DNA from: Paenibacillus harenae DSM 16969
Lineage (GTDB): Bacteria; Bacillota; Bacilli; Paenibacillales; Paenibacillaceae
Direction: 5' to 3'
DNA: 64,000 nucleotides
Assembly (NCBI RefSeq): GCF_000422465.1
Contig: NZ_KE383842.1
Coordinates: 579,845 to 643,844 of the forward strand
The notes under the pieces are model-generated. The model saw only the letters and a list, made by a program, of their open reading frames with translations, made no database searches and had not been told where the DNA came from. The number at the start of each line of letters is the position of its first letter. The first letter of the stretch is position 1. A program made the position numbers and the translations under genes. This document shows positions 8,909 through 16,179 of this stretch, one piece after another.

Positions 8909-9451
8909 ATGATGAAGCAGCCGTCTATCATGCTATCCAATAAAAAGTTAGCGATCGCAGCCGTTTGCATCGTATGCGCAGCAGCGCTGCTTGGCGCAGC
9001 ATTCTTTGAACCGAAGAAGCAGGCCCCGGACGAATGGGTGCCTCTCAACGATGCGGTAGGGAATGCGCTGGGACGAATGGAGGAACAGAACGCGGAAGCG
9101 GAAGATACGAACATGGCGCCGGCTGCCGCAGCCGGATTTCCGGTCCTTCAGGCAACGGATACGCCGTCCGTGAGAGCGGAGCATGCCGGGGAAGAGGAGA
9201 AACCGAACGCCGCAGATACCGGTACGACGGCAGGCGGTCAGGCGGAACCGGACGGCAGGCTTGATATAAACGCCGCGACGGCTGAGGAGCTCGATGAGCT
9301 GAAAGGGATCGGACCGTCGAAAGCGCAGGCGATTGTCGCCGACCGCGAGCAGAACGGTAAATTCAAGAGCGAAAGAGACCTGCTTCGGGTAAAAGGAATT
9401 GGCGAAAAATTACTGTCGGGCATGCAAGACAGCATTGTCGCTGGTCCATAG
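8909..9451 (+). CDS. comEA: ComEA, competence DNA receptor (short form)
   Basis: Membrane-anchored receptor that binds incoming double-stranded DNA outside the cytoplasmic membrane. This 180-residue form has an N-terminal transmembrane helix (residues about 12-31), an acidic Ala/Glu/Thr-rich linker (about 45-115) and a C-terminal helix-hairpin-helix DNA-binding domain (about 117-178). The latter has LDINAATAEELDELKGIG and LLRVKGIGEKLL. The extra folded domain found between helix and HhH in B. subtilis ComEA is not evident; only a low-complexity linker is seen. ATG 8909 follows AGAGGAGGAA. It heads comEA-comEB-comEC. Confidence 0.9.
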   Translation: MMKQPSIMLSNKKLAIAAVCIVCAAALLGAAFFEPKKQAPDEWVPLNDAVGNALGRMEEQNAEAEDTNMAPAAAAGFPVLQATDTPSVRAEHAGEEEKPNAADTGTTAGGQAEPDGRLDINAATAEELDELKGIGPSKAQAIVADREQNGKFKSERDLLRVKGIGEKLLSGMQDSIVAGP

Positions 9452-9509
9452 ATGTGAGAGAATGGAAGCGGGCAAAAAAGTAATTAATTCCGTACAATTA
9501 TTCTCGCAT

Positions 9510-9523
9510 CCCGCGAATGCGGG
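9510..9523 (+). other. Small hairpin in the comEA-comEB gap
   Basis: CCCGC and GCGGG enclose GAAT, a stable tetraloop-type stem about 80 bases before comEB. It is not followed by T, so it may be an mRNA structure rather than a terminator. TACAAT at about 9493 could be a -10 box, but no matching -35 is seen. Confidence 0.35.
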
Positions 9524-9601
9524 CGATTCGAAGTCGCTATAAATGGAACGAGAATGAAATATCGTTCACAGCAGAGGCTCAGCAGAAAGGAAGAAGCGCA
9601 A

Positions 9602-10132
9602 ATGAACACTCAGATGCAGGATACCGTCCGGAAGGATTGGGATACCTATTTCATGGATATCGCTTATATGGTTTCGACACGCTCCCGCTGTCCGCGCAGG
9701 CATGTCGGAGCGGTGCTTGTCCAAGGAAAGAAGCTGCTTGGCACGGCGTATAACGGCGCCCCCATGGGCGTGCAGGATTGCCTCGAGGCAGGCTGCATGA
9801 TTTCGGAGGAGATTGAGATGAAGCTGGTCGACGGGCAGGAGCAGCTGTTCAAGAAGCAGCGTTGCATCCGGACGATTCACGCGGAGCAAAATCTGCTGCT
9901 GTTCACCGACCGGGGCGATCGCGAGGGCTCTACCGTCTATGTCACCGATCAGCCGTGCTGGACCTGCGCGAATATGCTGGCCAACAGCGGTATCGTCGAA
10001 ATTGTGTATCACCGTGCGTATCCGAAGGATAGCGATAAAGTCGCTCTTCTAATGAAGCATAAGGGCATCGTTTTCCGCTGCTTGGATCATTTTGAGCCTC
10101 CCGCCGGAGCGCACATGGCCGTCACCACCTAA
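9602..10132 (+). CDS. comEB: dCMP deaminase (ComEB)
   Basis: Zinc-dependent deaminase of 176 residues that converts dCMP to dUMP, feeding dTMP synthesis. The zinc ligands and proton shuttle are visible in TIHAEQN (His, Glu) and QPCWTCANML (two Cys of PCxxC). CPRRHVGAVLV near the N-terminus is also typical. In B. subtilis comEB lies in the comE operon but is not needed for DNA uptake. ATG 9602 is chosen over an upstream in-frame ATG (9554) because AAAGGAAGA precedes it with normal spacing and the family begins here. A terminator-like structure follows. Confidence 0.93.
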   Translation: MNTQMQDTVRKDWDTYFMDIAYMVSTRSRCPRRHVGAVLVQGKKLLGTAYNGAPMGVQDCLEAGCMISEEIEMKLVDGQEQLFKKQRCIRTIHAEQNLLLFTDRGDREGSTVYVTDQPCWTCANMLANSGIVEIVYHRAYPKDSDKVALLMKHKGIVFRCLDHFEPPAGAHMAVTT

Positions 10133-10158
10133 GTACATTCATAGCATGGAGGAGGAAC

Positions 10159-10199
10159 CTCTGAACGTATCGGTTGATACGGGTCGGGGTTTTTTTTAT
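10159..10199 (+). terminator. Probable intrinsic terminator after comEB
   Basis: CGTATC pairs with GATACG, and outside an internal loop CCTC pairs with GGGG. A run of eight T follows. It would separate comEB from comEC, leaving comEC partly dependent on read-through or its own start. Confidence 0.55.
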
Positions 10200-10213
10200 T
10201 CTAAGCGGGACGG

Positions 10214-10260
10214 TTGGCGTCCTCTGACACAGACGCCAACAGGCGTTTCTGCTTGTGTCA
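10214..10260 (+). promoter_or_regulatory. Two mutually exclusive hairpins in the comEC leader
   Basis: TTGGCGTC (10214-10221) can pair with GACGCCAA (10232-10239). Alternatively TGACACA (10225-10231) pairs with TGTGTCA (10254-10260), enclosing ACGCC/GGCGT (10233-10237/10242-10246). The arms overlap, so only one fold can form at a time. Confidence 0.4.
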
Positions 10261-10291
10261 ACGCAAATCGTGGGACAGGGGGAGAATGAGG

Positions 10292-12868
10292 ATGGGAATG
10301 AACAGGCGTCCGTTGCTTTGGTTCGTCATTTGCTGGGTGATCGGCAGCGCCGCGGCGGCCGGCCTGAGCAGCCGCGGCGTCGCGCTTGCGGCGGGCGCGC
10401 TCGCGCTGCTGGCGCTGGCCGCCGTGCTGTGCCGGCAGGCGTCATGGCCGCTGGCTGCCGCCTGCGTCGCAGCAGCGGCTCTGGCCGCGGGAGAGCGGAT
10501 GTGGGCGGATGCCCGCAACGTGACCGCGCTGCAAGCGCTGCTGGCCGCCGCCGAGGCGGACGGTCCGCGAGCGGCTTACGCAGCGGAAGCGGAAGGCACG
10601 ATCGTGAGCGCGGTGGAGGTCGACGGCGAACGCGCGACGTTCCGCATGGCGGCCGAGCTCGTCGCCGTCGAGGGAAAGGAGCCGCTCCAGCTGCGCGAGC
10701 GGCTGCTGGTACAGCTGCGGCTGGATGCGCAGCCGGAGCAGGCTGCCGCCGCGGCTTGGCGGCGCGGCGACCGCTTGCGCGTGGCCGGCGAGCTGACGCT
10801 GCCGGCCGGCGCAACCAACAGCGGCGGCTTCGACTACCGCCGCTACCTCAGCAGCCAGAGGATCCACTGGCTGCTGAAAGCAAGGGGCACCGCCGCCGTC
10901 GAAGCGGCGCCGGGCCCCAGGTGGACCGCGGCCGCGCTGCTCGGCCGCGTGGACGCCGCGCGCGGCTGGCTCGGCGCGCGGATGGATTTGTTATATCCGG
11001 AAGACCAATCCGGATATATGAAGGGTCTCGTCCTCGGCATACGCGAGGACCTCGACCCGCAGCAGTTCCAGCAATTCTCGCGGCTGGGCTTGACGCATAT
11101 ATTGGCCATTTCGGGCTTGCACGTCGCGGTATTCCTATATGCGCTTGGCGGCCTGCTTCGCTTGCTGCGCATGATGCGCGAGCGCATTCTGCTCGTCCTC
11201 ATGCTGTCCGTTCCGTTCTACGTTCTGCTCTCAGGCGCGTCGCCTTCGGTTATCCGGGCGGGCGTTATGGCGGTGCTCGGACTGCTGGCATCCCGATTAG
11301 GCAAGCTCAAGGACGGTCTGCATCTGCTGGCGGCCGCGGCTTTATTCATGCTCGCCGCCGATCCGTTCCTTCTCGAAAATGTCAGCTTTCAGCTTTCCTT
11401 CATCGTAACCGTCGGCTTAATCATCGGAGTTCCGCCTCTGCGCAGGACCATGCCGGATTGGCGCAGAGGGAAAGCCGTGCTTGATTTGGCTGCGGTGACC
11501 ATTGTCGCCCAGCTCGTCTCGTTTCCGGTGACGATTTATTATTTCAATCAATTTCATGCCTTATCGCTGCTGGCCAATTTCCTCCTTGTGCCGTTTATCA
11601 GCTTCGTCGTCATGCCGCTCGGTGCGGCTGCGCTGGTCATAGCCATCCCTTGGGCATCCGGCGGGAAAATGCTGGCTTCCGCCTCCCATTATGCAAACGA
11701 ATGGACCTTCGCCTTGGTCGAGCAGCTGTCGAAGGCCGATACCTTCAGAACGATATGGGCTACCCCGCCGATATGGTGGGTTGCGGCCTGGCTGGCTCTG
11801 CTAGGCGCTGCCTTCACCATGCTCGGCAGGCGGGCCGCCGACAGGGCGGGTGACCGCATGGAAGCGGCGTCCGTTATGGAAGAAACCGCTCCAATCGCCT
11901 TCGAGCCGGTACCGGCGCTTAAACCGAAGGCGAGGACGAGGAGCGGTTTGCCGATGATTGCCGTCGTGCTCCTGCTGCTGCTGGCCGTTGCCTGCGAACC
12001 CGACTTTTTTGACCGCAATGCAGCCGTTGAATTTATTGATGTCGGACAAGGCGACTCCATTCATATCAGGACGCCGGAAGGCAAGCATATTCTGATTGAC
12101 GGCGGCGGTACGCTCTCCTTCCGCAAGCCGGGAGAAGAGTGGAAGGAGCGGAGCGATCCGTTCGAGATCGGACGCAAGCTGCTGGTGCCGCTGCTTATGA
12201 AGAGAGGCGTCCGGCACATTGACCTGCTCGTGATCTCTCATTTGGACAGCGACCATATCCGCGGCCTCCAAGCCGTTGTGGAGACGATTCCGGTTCGCGG
12301 CATTTTATGGAACGGTACGGTTAAGGATGCGGACGACGCGCAAAAGCTGTTGTCGTTTGCGGTGGAGAAAGGAATTCCGCTGTACCCGGCACATGCCGGC
12401 ATGGTACGGCAGCTTGATAAAGAGGCGAAGCTTACGGTGCTGTGGCCGCCCGGACCGCCGGATGGGCAGGTGCCTTTGCTTCAGGAGCAGAACGAGAACA
12501 GCGTGGTTATGCTTGTCCAGCTCTATCAATCCTCCTTTTTATTCTCCGGCGATATTAACGCGGATACGGAGCATGCGCTCATTCAAAGTCTCCCGTCCGC
12601 TCAGCTGGCGGCAGTACCCATTCCGGTATCCGTCATGAAAGTCGCGCATCACGGCAGCAGATTCTCCACAGGCGCGGCGTGGCTTCGTTACTGGCGGCCG
12701 CTTGGCGCCGTTGCATCGGTTGGCGCGACGAACAGCTATGGACATCCTCATCCCGATGTCTTATCCAGACTTGGGAAGGCGGAGGTTTTTCTGTGGCGGA
12801 CGGATACGGACGGAGAGGTCGGCTTTCGGGTAACAGGTGAAGGAGTTTTTCTCCGGGCTAATGAATAA
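10292..12868 (+). CDS. comEC: ComEC/Rec2, DNA internalisation channel
   Basis: Large polytopic membrane protein (858 residues from the chosen start) that carries single-stranded DNA across the cytoplasmic membrane during transformation. The N-terminal part has membrane helices and the DUF4131-type OB region (to about residue 210). The central Competence domain carries ILAISGLHVAVF and about eight more helices (220-540). The C-terminal part is a metallo-beta-lactamase-like domain with VGQGDSIHI, IDGGG, SHLDSDHIRG (HxDxDH) and VAHHGS. Three in-frame ATGs (10286, 10292, 10298) follow AGGGGGAG; 10292 gives the best spacing. The first 650 bases are visibly more GC-rich than the rest, with Ala/Arg-heavy coding. 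Confidence 0.95.
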   Translation: MGMNRRPLLWFVICWVIGSAAAAGLSSRGVALAAGALALLALAAVLCRQASWPLAAACVAAAALAAGERMWADARNVTALQALLAAAEADGPRAAYAAEAEGTIVSAVEVDGERATFRMAAELVAVEGKEPLQLRERLLVQLRLDAQPEQAAAAAWRRGDRLRVAGELTLPAGATNSGGFDYRRYLSSQRIHWLLKARGTAAVEAAPGPRWTAAALLGRVDAARGWLGARMDLLYPEDQSGYMKGLVLGIREDLDPQQFQQFSRLGLTHILAISGLHVAVFLYALGGLLRLLRMMRERILLVLMLSVPFYVLLSGASPSVIRAGVMAVLGLLASRLGKLKDGLHLLAAAALFMLAADPFLLENVSFQLSFIVTVGLIIGVPPLRRTMPDWRRGKAVLDLAAVTIVAQLVSFPVTIYYFNQFHALSLLANFLLVPFISFVVMPLGAAALVIAIPWASGGKMLASASHYANEWTFALVEQLSKADTFRTIWATPPIWWVAAWLALLGAAFTMLGRRAADRAGDRMEAASVMEETAPIAFEPVPALKPKARTRSGLPMIAVVLLLLLAVACEPDFFDRNAAVEFIDVGQGDSIHIRTPEGKHILIDGGGTLSFRKPGEEWKERSDPFEIGRKLLVPLLMKRGVRHIDLLVISHLDSDHIRGLQAVVETIPVRGILWNGTVKDADDAQKLLSFAVEKGIPLYPAHAGMVRQLDKEAKLTVLWPPGPPDGQVPLLQEQNENSVVMLVQLYQSSFLFSGDINADTEHALIQSLPSAQLAAVPIPVSVMKVAHHGSRFSTGAAWLRYWRPLGAVASVGATNSYGHPHPDVLSRLGKAEVFLWRTDTDGEVGFRVTGEGVFLRANE

Positions 12869-13190
12869 GATACGTCTATTCCAAATGGAGGAAGCTTTTA
12901 ATCATCCGATGTCTATATACGGAGTTCTATAAATTTGGTATCCTTTTATGTGGAGTTTAATTCATTTCTTAATATATATAAAAAGAATAGGGAAGAAGCT
13001 TCGCCGATATTCTTCGGGGCCGGTTCGACGCGTATGGTTACAGTTTTAATCCAATCGGATTCGCGTCCTGCTTGCCTCGATAACTTATGATTTGTATTGC
13101 GCTAAAAAAAATAAAGTGCTTTTTATCTTTTATCTGCAACTTTTATCGTAACCAGTTCGTCAGAATGGTTGCAAGAGAGGGGGATCCTTC
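12869..13190 (+). other. AT-rich intergenic region before the ECF sigma gene
   Basis: About 320 bases without a gene. The first part is AT-rich (ATATATATAAAAAG near 12975) with no clear sigma-A promoter or terminator. The only recognisable signal is the ECF-type promoter at 13135-13161. The small gene yqzM, found near here in B. subtilis, was not seen. Confidence 0.6.
13135..13161 (+). promoter_or_regulatory. Candidate ECF-type promoter of the sigma/anti-sigma operon
   Basis: TGCAAC (13135-13140) resembles the AAC-type -35 of extracytoplasmic-function sigma factors. CGTC (13158-13161) resembles their -10. The spacer is 17 nt. The operon probably activates itself, as most ECF sigma genes do. 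Confidence 0.55.
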
Positions 13191-13739
13191 GTGGTGGAGC
13201 CAGGCCTTATTAGAGCCGCTCAGTCGGGAGATCGCGACGCTTTAATCACTCTATTGCGAGAGGTTGAAACACATGTTTATCGGACAGCCTATTATATATT
13301 AAACAACGAGCAGGATGCTCTTGATGCGGCGCAGGAAGCGCTTATCCGCATCTATACGAAGATAGGCTCTTACGAAGAGAAAGCGCAGTTCAAAACTTGG
13401 ATACAACGGATTGTAACCAACATTTGCATCGATAAGTTTCGCAGAAATAAGCCGACCGTCTCGATCGACGAGCATGAGATGGTTTTCCAGGAGAAACAGA
13501 ACGTAGAGGACGAAGTCATGTCCGCTTACGCCGTCCAAGACATCCGTGCCGCGATCGACAAGCTTCCCGATCATCACCGTGCGGTCGTCGTGCTTCGGTA
13601 TTTGCAGGATTTCTCCTACAACGAAATTGCCGACTCGCTCGATTTGCCGCTCAATACGGTGAAATCCTATTTATTCCGAGCCAGGCAGCAGCTGCAAACA
13701 TTACTCCACGATTATCAGAAAGGTGGTGTCCGGGGATGA
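13191..13739 (+). CDS. ECF-family RNA polymerase sigma factor
   Basis: A 182-residue alternative sigma factor with only regions 2 and 4. Region 2 carries DALDAAQEALIRIYTKI and the TWIQRIVTNICIDKFRR helix (residues 40-87). Region 4 has LPDHHRAVVVLRYLQDFSYNEIA and the recognition helix PLNTVKSYLFRARQQL (125-170). It is of the SigW/SigX general type; I cannot assign it to one of them. It starts at GTG 13191 (or GTG 13194) after AGAGAGGGGG. Its TGA overlaps the ATG of the anti-sigma gene, so the two are translationally coupled. It would be held at the membrane by that partner until envelope stress. Confidence 0.93.
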   Translation: MVEPGLIRAAQSGDRDALITLLREVETHVYRTAYYILNNEQDALDAAQEALIRIYTKIGSYEEKAQFKTWIQRIVTNICIDKFRRNKPTVSIDEHEMVFQEKQNVEDEVMSAYAVQDIRAAIDKLPDHHRAVVVLRYLQDFSYNEIADSLDLPLNTVKSYLFRARQQLQTLLHDYQKGGVRG

Positions 13740-14785
13740 ATTGTCAAGAGGTGATGGAATTGATGCAGAGACAGCTAGACGACGATCTCGACGAGAGCGA
13801 GATGGTCATCTTGAACAATCATACCAGACAGTGTCCGGACTGCGCAGCGATGCTCGAGCGTCTTCAGCTGTTATCCGCCGAGCTCACCAGTTTGCCGAAG
13901 GTTACGCCGAGCTACAGCCTGGTGGATGCGATCATGCCGCAGTTGGAGCGGATCGAGCTATTCGGCCAGACAGAAGCGGCGGCAGCGCCGGTCGCAGGCG
14001 ACGAGACGTTCGAGACGGGTCCCCGCCGAGCGAAGCGCGAGCGCCGCTGGCCTTCGATCCGCGTCATGAGCGGGGTTATCGCCGCGGGAATCGTCGCGGG
14101 GCTGTTCCTTGTCACGTACAAGTCCGGAAATGCGCCGAATTTCAACTTATTACAGCAATCCGCTAATGAATCGAACGCTGCTGCCGATACAGCCGCCAAT
14201 GCGTCGCCTAAGGAGTACGCATTTAGTGCGAACGCAGAAGACGGTCCGGCTGCGCCCGAGGTCGGAACAGAAACAATGAGAAACAGGGATGCCAAGGCCG
14301 AAGATCAATCCGTTACGGACAGTCAGTCGGATGACAAGGCTATAATTGGCAAGTCAGCAAGCGAGCCGGATTCAGGAGCGAGCGATGGAGGCCAAGTACG
14401 TGAGCCTTCCGGGGAAGCGGAGGGCAGCGCATCCGACGGCGGCGGTTCGAATTCATCCGGAGGCTCGACGGGCTCGTTGGGAGACGGGGCTGACGATTCC
14501 GGTCAGCCGGGCGAGCCGCAGCAAGGGATCACTGCGGTTAAAACGGCGGTTGTGTCGCCGGATGGCAAATACAAAGCGAAAGCCGAAGGATTTTCTATCA
14601 AAATCTATGCGGAATCCGATCAGTCCGTTGTAGTCGAGTCGCCTCGCAAGAATGGAAGCCTAACCAATCTGGTTTGGTCGGAGGACAGCGCGCAGCTAAC
14701 CTACGAGGTTCATGTCGAGAAGGGCGCCATCGAGAAATATGTCTTCGATATGAAGACCGGCGAAGAAAAGAAAGCTGAGCATTAA
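13736..14785 (+). CDS. Membrane anti-sigma factor with zinc-finger domain and large outer domain
   Basis: A 349-residue partner of the ECF sigma. The N-terminal cytoplasmic ZAS domain holds HTRQCPDC (HxxxCxxC, residues about 29-36), the sigma-binding fold of RsiW-type proteins. One transmembrane helix follows (about 110-127, GVIAAGIVAGLFLVTY). Outside are a long Ala/Asp/Ser/Gly-rich linker (about 135-260) and a C-terminal beta-rich domain of about 85 residues. In that domain AVVSPDGKYKAKAE and NLVWSEDSAQLTYEV resemble WD/TolB-like blades. RsiW-type factors are normally shorter, so the extra domain may be the signal sensor (inference). ATG overlaps the sigma stop. Confidence 0.88.
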   Translation: MNCQEVMELMQRQLDDDLDESEMVILNNHTRQCPDCAAMLERLQLLSAELTSLPKVTPSYSLVDAIMPQLERIELFGQTEAAAAPVAGDETFETGPRRAKRERRWPSIRVMSGVIAAGIVAGLFLVTYKSGNAPNFNLLQQSANESNAAADTAANASPKEYAFSANAEDGPAAPEVGTETMRNRDAKAEDQSVTDSQSDDKAIIGKSASEPDSGASDGGQVREPSGEAEGSASDGGGSNSSGGSTGSLGDGADDSGQPGEPQQGITAVKTAVVSPDGKYKAKAEGFSIKIYAESDQSVVVESPRKNGSLTNLVWSEDSAQLTYEVHVEKGAIEKYVFDMKTGEEKKAEH

Positions 14786-14927
14786 TCGTAAGCAATCCGC
14801 ACACTTTCGTCCGCTATCGCGTATAGTGTAAGTAACGAGAGCGTCTGCGGCGATTGGTTTAACGTCGTATGACCATCCGCAGGGCGGTACCATGGGCCTG
14901 CCTGCGAATGTTTATATAGATGTTCGG

Positions 14928-14962
14928 CAAAGGGATGAGGCCTAGGACGGCTCATCCCTTTG
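14928..14962 (+). terminator. Hairpin after the sigma/anti-sigma operon
   Basis: CAAAGGGATGA and TCATCCCTTTG form an 11-bp stem around a 13-nt loop. T content downstream is modest, so this is a probable but not ideal terminator, upstream of holA. Confidence 0.5.
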
Positions 14963-15002
14963 TTGGCGTATTTTCGGTCATTTATGTTGTCGGGGTGAGA
15001 TA

Positions 15003-16037
15003 ATGGACGCGAAGGAAGCATTGAAGGAAATAAAGGGAGGCCGTTTCCGGCCGATTTATGTGCTGTTCGGGAAAGACCGCTTTCGCCTGCAGCAATTTAT
15101 AACGTTTTTGACGGATGCCATGTTTACCTCGGACGAGAAGGAGCTTGGCGTCGTCAAATTCGATACGGCGGAAACCTCAATCGATGAAGCGGTGCTTGAA
15201 GCGGAGACTTTGCCTTTTTTTGTGCAGCGGAAGCTGATCCTCGTCCGGGACGTCACCGTTCTTGCTGCGGGAGGCAAGGAAGGCGGGAAGGTGGAGCATC
15301 ATCCGGATAAGCTGATGCAATATATGGAATACCCTTCGGAGTCATCGGTCATCGTCATAGCCGTTCATGCCGAGAAGCTGGATGAAAGGCGCAAGCTGAC
15401 GAAGATGTTGAAGGACCGGAAAGCATTGATTTCATTTCCTGAGCTGGACGCCGCGCAGCTGAAGCAATGGATGATCAAGCGGGCGTCGGAGCAGAGCCGG
15501 ACGATGACGGCGGAAGCGGCGGATTTGCTGCTGATGCGCGCGGGAGCCAATATGCAGCAGCTGGCGCAGGAGGTGGATAAGCTCTGTCTGCATGCGGGTT
15601 CCGGAGGCGAGATTGACGCCAGGCAGGCATCGCTCCTTACAGCCGCCACGGTCGAGGAGGATGTGTTTGCCCTTATCGATTCCATCGCAGAGCTGCGTAT
15701 CGACCGTGCGGTTCAATTATATCGGGAGCTTCTCGTAAGACGGGAGGAGCCGATCAAGATCGCCGCCCTTATCGCCAGACAGCTGCGGATCATGCTGCAG
15801 ATCAAGGAATTGGAGCAGCATCAGTATTCGCCGCAGCAGATGGCGGGTCAGCTTGGCCTGCATCCCTATGCGGTGAAACTGGCTGCGGAGAAGAGCCGCA
15901 AATTCCAAACGGCCAGACTTGGAAAGCTTCTTGCCTCATTGGCTGAGCTCGATTACCAGATGAAGACCGGCGTCATCGACAAGAGTCTTGGTCTAGAGCT
16001 TTATCTCCTGTCATTAGGGATGGAGAAAGGCGCTTAA
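15003..16037 (+). CDS. holA: DNA polymerase III subunit delta
   Basis: Clamp-loader subunit of 344 residues that opens the beta sliding clamp. The family hallmarks are the N-terminal RPIYVLFGKDRFRLQQF, a degenerate AAA+ fold with LPFFVQRKLILVRDV, an acidic FPELDAAQLKQWM region, and C-terminal helices with RQLRIMLQIKEL and LGLHPYAVKLAAEKSRKF. Length is normal. The start ATG follows GGGGTGAGATA. In B. subtilis holA also lies between comEC and rpsT, which supports the call. A terminator follows at 16061. Confidence 0.95.
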   Translation: MDAKEALKEIKGGRFRPIYVLFGKDRFRLQQFITFLTDAMFTSDEKELGVVKFDTAETSIDEAVLEAETLPFFVQRKLILVRDVTVLAAGGKEGGKVEHHPDKLMQYMEYPSESSVIVIAVHAEKLDERRKLTKMLKDRKALISFPELDAAQLKQWMIKRASEQSRTMTAEAADLLLMRAGANMQQLAQEVDKLCLHAGSGGEIDARQASLLTAATVEEDVFALIDSIAELRIDRAVQLYRELLVRREEPIKIAALIARQLRIMLQIKELEQHQYSPQQMAGQLGLHPYAVKLAAEKSRKFQTARLGKLLASLAELDYQMKTGVIDKSLGLELYLLSLGMEKGA

Positions 16038-16060
16038 CATTATTATCCCGAAATATATAA

Positions 16061-16103
16061 AAGAACGAATCTGCCGGCAGCTTGGGCGGTTCGTTCTTTT
16101 TTT
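16061..16103 (+). terminator. Intrinsic terminator of holA
   Basis: AAGAACGAA pairs with TTCGTTCTT, continuing into a T run. An inner stem is weak, but the outer stem and T tract are clear. Confidence 0.75.
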
Positions 16104-16179
16104 AGTTCTTCCGAGGAAAAACGGCAGTTGAACGAGAAGTAAATACGGAGATGATGGCTATGCGCGAAGGAGGATGACG

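Noticed and set aside
10092..10289. 65-codon frame between comEB and comEC
   Set aside because: It begins inside comEB in another frame and runs through the terminator and hairpins.
10255..11484. 409-codon plus-strand frame inside comEC
   Set aside because: It lies in another frame of comEC and ends where the GC-rich segment fades. The product is Arg/Gly/Ala noise.
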